This document shows, in pieces, positions 26,130 through 34,895 of a stretch of DNA of 61,549 nt. Within the stretch, counting starts at the first letter, position 1. Each line of letters begins with the position of its first letter. Source of the stretch: Novosphingobium sp. ERN07 (lineage in GTDB: Bacteria > Pseudomonadota > Alphaproteobacteria > Sphingomonadales > Sphingomonadaceae); the NCBI RefSeq assembly GCF_012641335.1, contig NZ_JABAID010000021.1, positions 1 to 61,549 on the forward strand, read 5' to 3'. A program made the translations under genes and the position numbers. Below the pieces are notes generated by a model that was not told the DNA's origin, made no database searches, and saw only the letters and a program-made list of their open reading frames with translations.

Positions 26130-27119
26130 TCAAGCCCCTGAAATGACAGCAGCGAAGGTTGCGGGATCGACATTGCCACCAGACAGGATGATGGCGGTCC
26201 GCCCGTCAGCCGCAGCTTTGCCCGCCAGCACTGCGGCAAGTGCCGCTGCCCCACCCGGTTCCACCACCAGCCGCAACTTTGTGAACGCATAGCGCTGCGC
26301 CGCGCGCACTTCGCTTTCGCTCACGCTCATCCCTCGCAATCCGCGTGACGTCATGACAGCGAAGTTGATTGGAAACGTGGCAGGCGTTTGCAGTGCATCG
26401 CAGGCGGTGGCTGGCGCACCCGGGCCGACCCGTTCGATAGTGCCGGACGCAAGGCTGCGGGTGACATCGTCCCAGCCTTCCGGCTCGACCGGCACAATCT
26501 CCGTATCGGGCAGGGCAAGCGCAAGCCCGGATGTCAGCCCGCCGCCGCCGCAGGGCGTAACGACGCGCGTAGGCTGGCCACCTGCAAGCCGCTCCATCTG
26601 AGCTGCAAGTTCCACGCCGCTGCTGCCTTGCCCTTCGATCACCCACGGATCGCCATAGGCGTGGACCAGCGTTGCGCCACTTTCGGCAGTAAGCCGCGCG
26701 GCCAGCGCGTCGCGGTCCTCACCGCCGGGGCGGTCATAAAGCACGACTCCAGCGCCCAGCGCGCGCGTTGCGTCCAGCTTTACCGCCGGGGCGTCGATGG
26801 GCATCACGATCTTTGCAGCGATGCCCAGCCTCCGCGCCGCCCACGCTACGCCTTGCGCATGGTTCCCGCTGGAAACGGCAACGACTCCGCGTGCGCGTTC
26901 ATCTTCGCTCAGGTCGGTCTGCCGGTGCCACGCGCCGCGAATCTTGAAGGCGCCTACGGGTTGCAGGCTTTCGGCCTTGCACCACACCGTTTCCCCGCCC
27001 GGAATTTCGAGCGGCAGCAAAGGCGTTTGCGGCAGCAGAGCGGCGATCTTCTCTGCCGCGCGCAGCACGCCTTCGCGTGTCGGGGCGCGCATATCAATAG
27101 AAGGACTTGGGTTTGTCAT
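26130..27119 (-). CDS. PLP-dependent threonine/serine dehydratase-like protein
   Basis: 329 residues of the tryptophan-synthase-beta fold. The PLP lysine is in SLQPVGAFKIRGAW near residue 60, with VSSGNHAQGVAWAARRLG, the phosphate loop TPCGGGGLTSGLALAL near 187-202, and ILSGGNVD near the end. It lacks the C-terminal ACT regulatory domain of biosynthetic IlvA, so it is a catabolic threonine/serine dehydratase or serine racemase type. The ATG at 27119 is divergent from the carboxynorspermidine synthase gene. Confidence 0.88.
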   Translation of the reverse strand: MTNPSPSIDMRAPTREGVLRAAEKIAALLPQTPLLPLEIPGGETVWCKAESLQPVGAFKIRGAWHRQTDLSEDERARGVVAVSSGNHAQGVAWAARRLGIAAKIVMPIDAPAVKLDATRALGAGVVLYDRPGGEDRDALAARLTAESGATLVHAYGDPWVIEGQGSSGVELAAQMERLAGGQPTRVVTPCGGGGLTSGLALALPDTEIVPVEPEGWDDVTRSLASGTIERVGPGAPATACDALQTPATFPINFAVMTSRGLRGMSVSESEVRAAQRYAFTKLRLVVEPGGAAALAAVLAGKAAADGRTAIILSGGNVDPATFAAVISGA

Positions 27120-27197
27120 GCCAGTCCTCTAAAGGCCCTCGCCATGATTGTCCCGCGCATCCTTGGCGTGGGACGCACAAAGGCAATTGGAGTCATC

Positions 27198-28403
27198 ATG
27201 ACAAAAGTTCTCGTCATCGGCGCAGGCGGCGTCGGCTCGGTCGCGGTTCACAAGATGGCGATGAACGCGGATATCTTTGGCGGCATTGCGCTGGCTAGCC
27301 GCACCAAGAGCAAATGCGATGCCATTGCCGCTTCGGTGAAGGATCGCACCGGCGTTACCATCGATACCTATCAGATCGACGCAGACGATGTTGCTGCCAC
27401 CACCGCGCTGATCAACGAGGTGAAGCCCGTCCTCGTCGTCAATCTCGCGCTGCCCTACCAGGATCTCAACATCATGGACGCCTGCCTCGCTGCTGGCGTC
27501 AACTACATGGACACAGCGAACTACGAGCCGATCGACGAGGCAAAGTTCGAATATTCGTGGCAGTGGGCCTATCAGGAGCGCTTCAAGGAGGCCGGCCTGA
27601 TGGCGTTGCTGGGTTCGGGCTTCGATCCGGGCGTGACCAGCGTCTTTGCCACCTGGCTGAAGAAGCACAAGCTCGACACGATCCGCACGCTCGACATCCT
27701 CGATTGCAACGGCGGCGATCACGGCCAGCACTTTGCCACAAACTTCAACCCGGAAATCAACATCCGCGAAGTGACCGCCCCAGCCCGCCATTACCTGAAT
27801 GGCGAATGGGTCGAAACACCCGCTTTGACTATCCGCCAGCAGTTCGACTTCGAGCAGGTCGGCCCCAAGAACATGTACCTGATGTACCACGAGGAACTCG
27901 AAAGCCTCGCGCATCACCTGCCGGAAATCGAACGCATCCGCTTCTGGATGACCTTCGGCGATGCCTACATCACGCACCTCACCGTGCTGCAGAACGTGGG
28001 CATGACCCGCATCGACCCGGTGATCTACGAAGGCAAGGAAATCATCCCGCTGCAGTTCCTCAAGGCCGTGCTGCCCGAGCCTGCATCGCTGGGCGCGACG
28101 ACCAAGGGCAAGACCAACATCGGCGACATCGCCACCGGCCTGAAGGACGGGGTGGAAAAGACTTTCTACATCTACAATATCTGCGACCATGAAGACGCCT
28201 ATGCCGAAACCGGCAATCAAGCTGTCAGCTACACCACCGGCGTTCCGGCGATGATCGGCGCTGCCATGATGGTGCAGGGCATCTGGTCGGGCGAAGGCGT
28301 GTTCAACATGGAACAGTTCGATCCCGATCCCTACATGAACATGCTCAACAAGCACGGGTTGCCGTGGCAGGTGAAGGAACTGGCGGGGCCGTTGGCGTTT
28401 TGA
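27198..28403 (+). CDS. Carboxynorspermidine synthase (saccharopine-dehydrogenase family)
   Basis: 401 residues. The N-terminal NAD(P) Rossmann motif is VLVIGAGGVGSVAVHKMA. The central ATYP-like region has NYMDTANYEP and GSGFDPGVTSVFATWL. This subgroup condenses aspartate semialdehyde with putrescine or diaminopropane to give carboxy(nor)spermidine, the non-SAM polyamine route. The downstream nspC decarboxylase supports the call strongly. The ATG at 27198 follows a short leader. Open frame further upstream overlaps the dehydratase antisense and is not used. Confidence 0.9.
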   Translation: MTKVLVIGAGGVGSVAVHKMAMNADIFGGIALASRTKSKCDAIAASVKDRTGVTIDTYQIDADDVAATTALINEVKPVLVVNLALPYQDLNIMDACLAAGVNYMDTANYEPIDEAKFEYSWQWAYQERFKEAGLMALLGSGFDPGVTSVFATWLKKHKLDTIRTLDILDCNGGDHGQHFATNFNPEINIREVTAPARHYLNGEWVETPALTIRQQFDFEQVGPKNMYLMYHEELESLAHHLPEIERIRFWMTFGDAYITHLTVLQNVGMTRIDPVIYEGKEIIPLQFLKAVLPEPASLGATTKGKTNIGDIATGLKDGVEKTFYIYNICDHEDAYAETGNQAVSYTTGVPAMIGAAMMVQGIWSGEGVFNMEQFDPDPYMNMLNKHGLPWQVKELAGPLAF

Positions 28404-28407
28404 CAAG

Positions 28408-28752
28408 ATGCGAAAGCTGATCGTCGCAGTGATCATTGGCTCGCTTGGTTATTGGTCTGCGGCGACGATTAAGGCGGGTTACGATCACGACCTCATCTGC
28501 GAGCCATTCGGAAAGTACTACAGAGGGTCCACGGTCTTTCGTGGACCGGTCTGCTTGAACTATTTCGAAGATGGCCAGCAGGCTTGCAGTACAAAAAATG
28601 ACTGTCAGGGAAGGTGCATCGCTCCAGCAGGATCTCCTTTCGGTTCAGTCGCGTCGGGTCGCTGCGAAGCGTACCAGTCTGAGGGCATTTTAAACGGCCA
28701 GAACGAGTTGAAGGATGGGCGCGCCAAGGCGATTGACCATTTCGCGCTTTAA
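28408..28752 (+). CDS. Cys-rich secreted or anchored small protein, unknown
   Basis: 114 residues. The N-terminus is a signal or anchor (MRKLIVAVIIGSLGYWSAAT). The exported part has six cysteines, in the order LICEPF, PVCLNY, QACSTK, DCQGRC and RCEAYQ. The run ACSTKNDCQGRC resembles a short Cys motif I associate with several proteobacterial secreted proteins (C-x4/5-DC-x-G-x-C), but no function is known to me. GC content is visibly lower than the two polyamine genes it separates. It starts 4 nt after the synthase stop, so it may be co-transcribed. Confidence 0.65.
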   Translation: MRKLIVAVIIGSLGYWSAATIKAGYDHDLICEPFGKYYRGSTVFRGPVCLNYFEDGQQACSTKNDCQGRCIAPAGSPFGSVASGRCEAYQSEGILNGQNELKDGRAKAIDHFAL

Positions 28753-28791
28753 AGAGTTCCTAAGTACCAGCATTTGAAAGACAAGTTGGAA

Positions 28792-29991
28792 ATGGAAACC
28801 AGAGCTGGCGATCCGGGCGCGTTTGCGCAGTTTGACTTGAACCGGGTGGATAGCCCCGCCTTCGTGGTCGATGCTGCCAAGTTGCGCGCCAATCTGGCTG
28901 TGCTTGCCGATGTGCGGGATCGGGCCGGGATCAGGGTTCTTGCGGCCCTCAAGGCGTTCTCGATGTGGAAAGTTGCGCCGATTGTCGGGGAATATCTCGA
29001 CGGTGTATGCACATCCGGCCTCTGGGAAGCCAAACTCGCCGCCGACCACTACTCTGGCGAGATCGCGACCTACTGCGCGGCTTACAAGGCCGAGGACATG
29101 GCCGAGATCCTGCGCCTGTCTGACCACGTGATCTTCAATTCTCCCGGTCAGCACGCGCGCTTTGCCGGCGAGCTTGCCGCTGCGCGCGCGGCGGGCGAGG
29201 CTTTCGATATCGGGCTGCGCATCAACCCGCTCCATGCCGAAGGCGAAGTGCCGCGTTACGATCCTTGCGCTCCGCATTCGCGTCTGGGCTTTCCGGTGGA
29301 TCAACTGACTGCCGAACACCTGGAAGGCGTTTCCGGGCTGCACTTCCACACGCTGTGCGAACAGGACTTCGAGCCGCTTCAGCGCACGTGGGATGCCCTT
29401 GAAGCGCGCATCGCGCCTTATTTCGGTCAGCTCAAATGGCTGAACTTCGGCGGTGGCCACCACATTACCCGCGCGGATTACCAGCGCGAGGATTTGATCG
29501 CTTTTCTGCGCGATGTGAAGGCACGCACGGGCTGTGAAATCTATCTGGAGCCGGGTGAGGCCGTTGCGCTCGATGCGGGGATTCTGGTCGGCACCGTGCT
29601 GGATACGCACTGGAACGGCATGCGGCTTGGTATCACCGATATATCTGCGACCTGCCATATGCCCGATGTGATCGAGGCTCCTTATCGCCCGGCCATGCTG
29701 GGTGAATTGCCTATCGATGAATACGAGGATTCGGGCGAGGGCGGTGCGCCGGTGCGTCTGGGCGGGCCGTCATGCCTCGCCGGAGACGTGATTGGCGATT
29801 ACCGCCTGCCGAACGGTGCAGAACCGGGCACGCGCTTTGCCTTCCTTGATCAGGCGCATTACTCGATGGTCAAGACCACGACCTTCAACGGCGTCCCCTT
29901 GCCGTCGATCTGGCTTTGGGACAGCGAAAGCGATGCGCTGGAGAAGGTCCGCACCTTCACTTACGAGGACTTCCGCGACCGCCTTTCCTGA
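28792..29991 (+). CDS. nspC: Carboxynorspermidine decarboxylase
   Basis: 399 residues of the alanine-racemase-fold PLP decarboxylases. It removes the carboxyl of carboxy(nor)spermidine. The PLP lysine lies in VLAALKAFSMWKV near residue 46 (ALKxFS is typical of NspC), with LRINPLHAE, GLHFHTLCEQ, LNFGGGHHI and EPGEAVALDAG. An in-frame TTG at 28774 is possible; ATG 28792 was chosen. Together with the synthase upstream it gives spermidine or homologues without decarboxylated SAM. Confidence 0.93.
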   Translation: METRAGDPGAFAQFDLNRVDSPAFVVDAAKLRANLAVLADVRDRAGIRVLAALKAFSMWKVAPIVGEYLDGVCTSGLWEAKLAADHYSGEIATYCAAYKAEDMAEILRLSDHVIFNSPGQHARFAGELAAARAAGEAFDIGLRINPLHAEGEVPRYDPCAPHSRLGFPVDQLTAEHLEGVSGLHFHTLCEQDFEPLQRTWDALEARIAPYFGQLKWLNFGGGHHITRADYQREDLIAFLRDVKARTGCEIYLEPGEAVALDAGILVGTVLDTHWNGMRLGITDISATCHMPDVIEAPYRPAMLGELPIDEYEDSGEGGAPVRLGGPSCLAGDVIGDYRLPNGAEPGTRFAFLDQAHYSMVKTTTFNGVPLPSIWLWDSESDALEKVRTFTYEDFRDRLS

Positions 29992-30032
29992 GGCATGTTC
30001 CCCGCCAAGGACAACCACGGCGGGAGAATGGC

Positions 30033-31259
30033 ATGACTGGTGAGGTGCTCAATGGCTTGACCAGCGATCCGGTGCACATGGGTTGGATGCAGGGTTCGCC
30101 GCCACCGGCAGACAAGCTGCTGCTCGCTTCACGCGCCGATCACATGCGCTTTCCGATGATCCGCTGGTCCTATTCGAACATGCGCCAGTTCGTGCCAACG
30201 TGCCGGGTCGGCGCGGGGGCAGGGGCCACGCCTTTTGCGCGGGCGCTGCGCGATGATCTGGCGCAGACCATGTTCGTGCCGCTGGGTGCTGATGAGCCGA
30301 TATCCTTCAAGGATTCGCTGACGCAGGCCTTTACCGATGGGATCATGGTGCTGCATCGTGGCGAGGTGGTGTTCGAACGCTGGTTCGGCGTGACGACGCC
30401 TGAAACGCGGCATATCGCTTTTTCCGTGACCAAGAGCTTTGTTGGAACACTGGCAGAGATGCTGGTGGAGGAAGGCAGGCTCGATCCTGCGGCACCTGTT
30501 ACCAGCTATCTGCCGGAACTCGGTCCAAGCGGTTTTGGCGATGCCACGGTGCGGCAGGTCATGGACATGACGACGGCACTGGATTTTTCCGAGGACTATG
30601 CCGATCCAAATTCCGGCATCGGTGCCTACAGCGCAGCCCTCGCGCTGACTCCGCGCCCGGAGGGCTATGCCGGCCCCACCGACCTTGCCACTTTTCTTCC
30701 AACTATTAGCAAGACCGGAGAGCATGGACGGGCGTTCACCTATCGCACGCCCAACACCGAAGTGTTGGCGTGGCTGATCGCGCGGGTTGAGGACAGGCAT
30801 CTGGCCCACGTGTTGAGCGAACGCTTGTGGCAGCCGCTGGGCATGCTGGGCGATGCGGACCTGGTCGTGGATCAGGCGGGCATGGCCTTTGCCGGAGGCG
30901 GCCTGAACTTGCGACTGGAAGACCTTGCCCGCTTTGGTGAGGCGATGCGGCTGGGCGGTGTTAGGGTAATCCCGACAGGTGTGGTAGACCGCGTGCGCAT
31001 GGGTGGTGATCCGGCACATTTCGACGCCGCACGCTATCCGCAATTGCCGGGCTGGAGCTATGGTAGCCAGTGGTGGCACAGCCACAACAACCGGGACTGC
31101 TTCTCGGCGCGGGGCATTCATGGGCAGACCCTGTGGGTCGATCCGGCGGCTGAAATGACAGTTGCACGATTCGCATCGCATCCCACGGCCGCAAACGGCG
31201 CAAACGATCCGCTTTCTCTGCCCGCTTGGGCTGCGCTGGCCGATGCGCTAAGTCGCTGA
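30033..31259 (+). CDS. Serine hydrolase of the class C beta-lactamase family
   Basis: 408 residues. The S-x-x-K motif is SVTK in HIAFSVTKSFVGTLAEML, and the second motif is YRTPN in RAFTYRTPNTEVLAWLI (YxN-like). A conserved ARGIHGQTLWVDP near the C-terminus takes the place of the KTG (here HGQ, so it is not a true KTG). Such proteins are esterases, amidases or peptidases more often than beta-lactamases. No signal peptide is visible, so it is probably cytoplasmic. It starts 41 nt after nspC ends. Confidence 0.85.
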   Translation: MTGEVLNGLTSDPVHMGWMQGSPPPADKLLLASRADHMRFPMIRWSYSNMRQFVPTCRVGAGAGATPFARALRDDLAQTMFVPLGADEPISFKDSLTQAFTDGIMVLHRGEVVFERWFGVTTPETRHIAFSVTKSFVGTLAEMLVEEGRLDPAAPVTSYLPELGPSGFGDATVRQVMDMTTALDFSEDYADPNSGIGAYSAALALTPRPEGYAGPTDLATFLPTISKTGEHGRAFTYRTPNTEVLAWLIARVEDRHLAHVLSERLWQPLGMLGDADLVVDQAGMAFAGGGLNLRLEDLARFGEAMRLGGVRVIPTGVVDRVRMGGDPAHFDAARYPQLPGWSYGSQWWHSHNNRDCFSARGIHGQTLWVDPAAEMTVARFASHPTAANGANDPLSLPAWAALADALSR

Positions 31260-31370
31260 AATAAGGCGATCCATCTGGAAATGTTTCATTTTTCTGACGC
31301 GCGTTTGCAGTAGCGTTATTTTCACTTGAGATTCAGGCGCAGGGCCTTATTTACCCCCTCTCGCTGCCCC

Positions 31371-32654
31371 ATGGGGACTTCCAAACCGCAAGGCAGCTTT
31401 GTTCAACGTTCCGTTTGGGGGTCCCTTGAGTTGCACATCCATCCTGACGCACTGGCTGTAGTTCGCGCCTCCGCGCCTGAACAACCCGCCATTCTGAACC
31501 GTCCGCACGCCGCCGCGCGCGCTGCCCGCTTCTTTGTCGAGAAGTTTCCGGGCAAGTCGCTCTATGCGGTCAAGGCAAATCCGTCGGCAGACCTGATCCG
31601 CATCCTGTGGGATTCGGGTGTCACGCATTATGACGTAGCTTCCATCGTCGAAGTGCGTCTTGTGCGCGAAACATTGCCCGAGGCGACGCTTTGCTTCATG
31701 CACCCGGTGAAAGCACCGTCTGCGATCCGCGAAGCCTATCACACGTATGGCGTGCGTGTGTTCAGCCTCGATTCGATCGAGGAACTGGAAAAGATCAAGG
31801 CCGCTACCGCCGATGCCGAAGGCAACGTGCCCGAAGATCTAACGCTGTGCGTGCGCCTGCGTGTCTCGTCGGAATATTCGGAACTCAGCCTCGCGTCGAA
31901 GTTTGGCTGTGATCTCACCAATGCGGCGGAACTGTTGCAGGCAACCCGTCAGGTCGCGGATTCGCTGGGCGTATGCTTCCATGTCGGCAGCCAGTCGATG
32001 AGCCCGCACGCCTATGTGCAGGCGCTTGAACGCGTCCGCGCCGCCATTGTCGATGCGTCGGTCCTCGTTGACATCATTGACGTGGGCGGTGGCTTCCCGT
32101 CGATCTATCCGGGCATGGAACCGCCCCCGCTCGAAGACTACTTCGGCGTGATCGACCGCACCTATGAATCGCTGCCGGTCTCGTACTCGGCCGAACTGTG
32201 GTGCGAACCGGGCCGAGCACTGTGCGCGGAATACAATTCGATGATCGTTCGGGTCGAACGTCGTCGTGGCAGCGAACTGTACATCAACGACGGTGCCTAT
32301 GGCGCGCTGTTCGATGCGGCTCACGTTGGCTGGCGCTTCCCCGTGCGTGTTCTGCGCGATGAAGTGGCCAACGACGTTGAAACCGAGATCGAACTGGAGC
32401 CGTTCAGCTTCTACGGCCCGACCTGCGACGATATGGACCATATGGAAGGTCCGTTCGAACTGCCGGTGGACGTGAAGGAGGGCGATTACATCGAGATCGG
32501 GATGCTCGGTGCCTATGGCGCAGCGATGAAGACCGCATTCAACGGCTTTGGCGCAACCGAAGTGTTCGAAGTTTCGGATGAACCGATGGCTAGCCAGTAC
32601 CGTGGTGACCGCCGCGATCCGCGTGTGTCGGACAATGTGGTGTCGCTGCGCTGA
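31371..32654 (+). CDS. Ornithine decarboxylase-like PLP enzyme (alanine-racemase fold)
   Basis: About 427 residues. The PLP lysine is in SLYAVKANPSADLIRILWD, with HVGSQSMSPHAYV, DVGGGFPSIYPG, EPGRALCAE and the C-terminal CDDMDHMEGPF, whose CD motif belongs to the ornithine/lysine/diaminopimelate decarboxylase group. Makes putrescine from ornithine most likely, supplying the polyamine genes just upstream. The start is uncertain: ATG 31371, an earlier frame at 31326, or a TTG inside the first 20 codons that has GGGGG before it. A 111-bp gap upstream suggests its own promoter. Confidence 0.85.
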   Translation: MGTSKPQGSFVQRSVWGSLELHIHPDALAVVRASAPEQPAILNRPHAAARAARFFVEKFPGKSLYAVKANPSADLIRILWDSGVTHYDVASIVEVRLVRETLPEATLCFMHPVKAPSAIREAYHTYGVRVFSLDSIEELEKIKAATADAEGNVPEDLTLCVRLRVSSEYSELSLASKFGCDLTNAAELLQATRQVADSLGVCFHVGSQSMSPHAYVQALERVRAAIVDASVLVDIIDVGGGFPSIYPGMEPPPLEDYFGVIDRTYESLPVSYSAELWCEPGRALCAEYNSMIVRVERRRGSELYINDGAYGALFDAAHVGWRFPVRVLRDEVANDVETEIELEPFSFYGPTCDDMDHMEGPFELPVDVKEGDYIEIGMLGAYGAAMKTAFNGFGATEVFEVSDEPMASQYRGDRRDPRVSDNVVSLR

Positions 32655-32723
32655 TTTCAGGCGCAGGCCGCTCAAAGAAACAGGAAAGGCCCTGCCGAAA
32701 TGTGGGGCCATTCCCAACTGTCA

Positions 32724-33404
32724 TCAGAAGCCCACAAACCGCGCCGCTTCGTCCACGCTCTTGCGATGGCTGACGACCGCATTTGCGGGGAAATCGGGGT
32801 CGGGCCAACCCATCGCTACCGCTTTCATGATCACCTGATCGTCAGGAACACCCGCGTGTTCACGGACGACAGGTGACTGCATGATGCCTTGTGAATTGAT
32901 CACGCAGCCAAGGCCGCGTGACCATGCAGCATTGACCAGCGCCGTGGTGACGGCTCCACAATCGAACGCGGTGTCATCACTGCCCGATAGTTCGCGATCA
33001 TAGGCGACGATCACGCACACCGGTGCGTCGAACTGCCGGAAGCCGCGCAGCACCCAGTCCCGTCGTGCTGGTGCATCATCGCGGGCGATGCCCATCGCGG
33101 CGAAAAGCTGCTTTGCGACGACAACTTGCCGCTCACGGTGAACGCCCGCGAAGGGGTCGCCCCGGCGGAATTCGCGACTGTCGGGTTCGCCCGCGAGGAT
33201 GCGTTCGGTATTGCCCTTGCGAATGCGATCAAGCGGTTCGCCCGTGATAACGTGAAAATGCCAGGGCTGTGTATTCATCGACGTGGGCGAGCGCATGGCC
33301 AGCGCGATGATATCCTCGATCAACGCGCGCGGGACCGGCTTGTCGAGATAGCCACGGATTGAGCGGCGGCCGAGAACAACCTCGTCGTAAGTCAGCCCAG
33401 TCAT
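32724..33404 (-). CDS. Nitroreductase family flavoprotein
   Basis: 226 residues. It binds FMN and reduces nitro or quinone compounds or related substrates with NAD(P)H. Marks are RRSIRGYLDKPVPRALIEDI near residue 12-31, RSPTSMNTQPWHFHVI near 37-52, and VVREHAGVPDDQVIMKAVAM with GWPDPDFPANAV near the end. The ATG at 33404 has GGGAGGGAG directly before it. A second ATG at 33419 lies inside the palindromic site. It is monocistronic, and that operator suggests ligand-inducible control. Confidence 0.9.
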   Translation of the reverse strand: MTGLTYDEVVLGRRSIRGYLDKPVPRALIEDIIALAMRSPTSMNTQPWHFHVITGEPLDRIRKGNTERILAGEPDSREFRRGDPFAGVHRERQVVVAKQLFAAMGIARDDAPARRDWVLRGFRQFDAPVCVIVAYDRELSGSDDTAFDCGAVTTALVNAAWSRGLGCVINSQGIMQSPVVREHAGVPDDQVIMKAVAMGWPDPDFPANAVVSHRKSVDEAARFVGF

Positions 33405-33418
33405 ACTCCCTCCCGTCA

Positions 33419-33434
33419 TTAATTGATCAATTAA
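33419..33434. promoter_or_regulatory. 16-bp palindromic operator candidate before the nitroreductase
   Basis: TTAATTGATCAATTAA is a perfect palindrome ending 14 bp from the chosen start codon, inside the short region between hemA and the nitroreductase. Its AT-richness stands out locally. TetR, MarR or LysR-type repressors use such sites. The cognate regulator is not adjacent, so which protein binds is unknown. Confidence 0.55.
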
Positions 33435-33470
33435 ATCTAGCGGTGGATGAAGGAAAGGCAAGCCCAACGA

Positions 33471-33500
33471 AAAAGCCCTCCCGGTGATGGGAGGGCTTTT
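33471..33500. terminator. Intrinsic terminator after hemA
   Basis: AAAAGCCCTCCC-GGTGAT-GGGAGGGCTTTT is a perfect 12-bp stem with A-rich and T-rich flanks, about 20 bp past the hemA stop. It works in either direction by sequence. hemA is the gene that needs it. Confidence 0.9.
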
Positions 33501-33521
33501 GACGTGGTGTGAGGCAAAATC

Positions 33522-34742
33522 TCAGGCGGCTTTGGACAGTTCCATTTCCATCCGCTGCCAGATTTCCACCAGCGCGCCCGCCAGTTCATCCATCATCTCT
33601 TCGGTGTGCGAAGGGCCGGGGGTAAAGCGTAGGCGTTCAGTGCCGCGAGGCACGGTGGGGAAGTTAATCGGCTGCACGTAGACGCCATATTCGGCCAGCA
33701 GAATGTCGCTGATCTTCTTGGCGCGTACCGGATCGCCCACCATCAGCGGCACGATATGGGTGGTAGACGGCATGACCGGCAGACCAGAGTCGGCAAAAGC
33801 CTTCTTCAGATAAGCTGCGGCGGCCTGCTGGCCTTCACGTTCGGCGCTCGATGCCTTGAGATGGCGGACCGAGGCAAGCACCCCTGCCACCAGCACCGGT
33901 GAAAGCGACGTGGTGAAGATAAAGCCGGGGGCATAGGAGCGGATCACGTCGATGATCTTGCGATCAGCCGCGATATAGCCGCCCATCACGCCAAACGCCT
34001 TGCCCAGCGTGCCTTCGATGATGTCGATGCGGTGGGCCGCTTCATCACGGTCGGTGATGCCACCGCCGCGTGGGCCATACATGCCAACGGCGTGAACCTC
34101 GTCGATGTAGGTCAGCGCGTTGTATTTTTCGGCAAGGTCGCAGATCGTGTGGATCGGGGCGACATCGCCGTCCATCGAATAGACGGATTCGAATGCGATC
34201 AGCTTGGGCAGGGCCGGGTCGGTTTCGGCCAGAAGCTGTTCAAGATGTTCGACGTCGTTATGCCGCCATACCTTCTTTTCCGCGCCCGAATTGCGGATGC
34301 CCGCGATCATTGAGGCGTGGTTCAACTCGTCGGAAAAGATCACGCAACCGGGCAGGATCTTGGCCAGCGTGGAAAGCGTGGCGTCGTTCGAGACATAGCC
34401 CGATGTGAACAGCAGCGCGCCTTCCTTGCCGTGAAGGTCGGCCAGCTCGGCTTCAAGTTCGATGTGATAATGCGTGTTGCCGCCGATGTTGCGCGTGCCG
34501 CCGGAACCCGCGCCAACATTGTGCAGCGCTTCTTCCATCGCGGCGATCACCTTGGGGTGCTGGCCCATCGCAAGGTAATCGTTCGAACACCATACGGTGA
34601 TCGGCTTGGGACCATTGTGCCCGGCAAAGCAGCGCGCGTTGGGGTAGGCCCCCTTGTTGCGCAGGATATCAATGAAAACGCGGTAGCGGCCTTCGGAGTG
34701 CAGACGCTCGATCGCAGAATCAAAAACCTGATCGTAATTCAC
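33522..34742 (-). CDS. hemA: 5-aminolevulinate synthase
   Basis: 406 residues. Condenses glycine and succinyl-CoA to 5-aminolevulinate, the C4 (Shemin) route to haem used by alphaproteobacteria. Marks are VWCSNDYLAMGQHPKVIAAM, GAGSGGTRNIGGNTHYH, YIDEVHAVGMYG, and the PLP lysine in IIEGTLGKAFGVMGGYI. The GTG at 34742 has GGAAGGAG 7 nt upstream and gives the expected length. The longer open frame from 34850 is not conserved. Terminated by the hairpin at 33471-33500. Confidence 0.96.
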   Translation of the reverse strand: MNYDQVFDSAIERLHSEGRYRVFIDILRNKGAYPNARCFAGHNGPKPITVWCSNDYLAMGQHPKVIAAMEEALHNVGAGSGGTRNIGGNTHYHIELEAELADLHGKEGALLFTSGYVSNDATLSTLAKILPGCVIFSDELNHASMIAGIRNSGAEKKVWRHNDVEHLEQLLAETDPALPKLIAFESVYSMDGDVAPIHTICDLAEKYNALTYIDEVHAVGMYGPRGGGITDRDEAAHRIDIIEGTLGKAFGVMGGYIAADRKIIDVIRSYAPGFIFTTSLSPVLVAGVLASVRHLKASSAEREGQQAAAAYLKKAFADSGLPVMPSTTHIVPLMVGDPVRAKKISDILLAEYGVYVQPINFPTVPRGTERLRFTPGPSHTEEMMDELAGALVEIWQRMEMELSKAA

Positions 34743-34895
34743 CCCGCCGCTCCTTCCTGCAACAGGGACACCAACTTGTTTCATTGGTCCGTCCCTTGGC
34801 CCGATCCCTTTGGGCCACCCGGCGAATGGGCGGCTTCTACGCCTGTTCAAACCGCAATGCCAGCGCGATTTGGGGTAACTGTCCGAAAGGCGGAC

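Noticed and set aside
29916..30032. Upstream extension of the beta-lactamase-fold hydrolase
   Set aside because: It overlaps nspC out of frame and adds an unconserved leader; the ATG at 30033 follows the noncoding gap.
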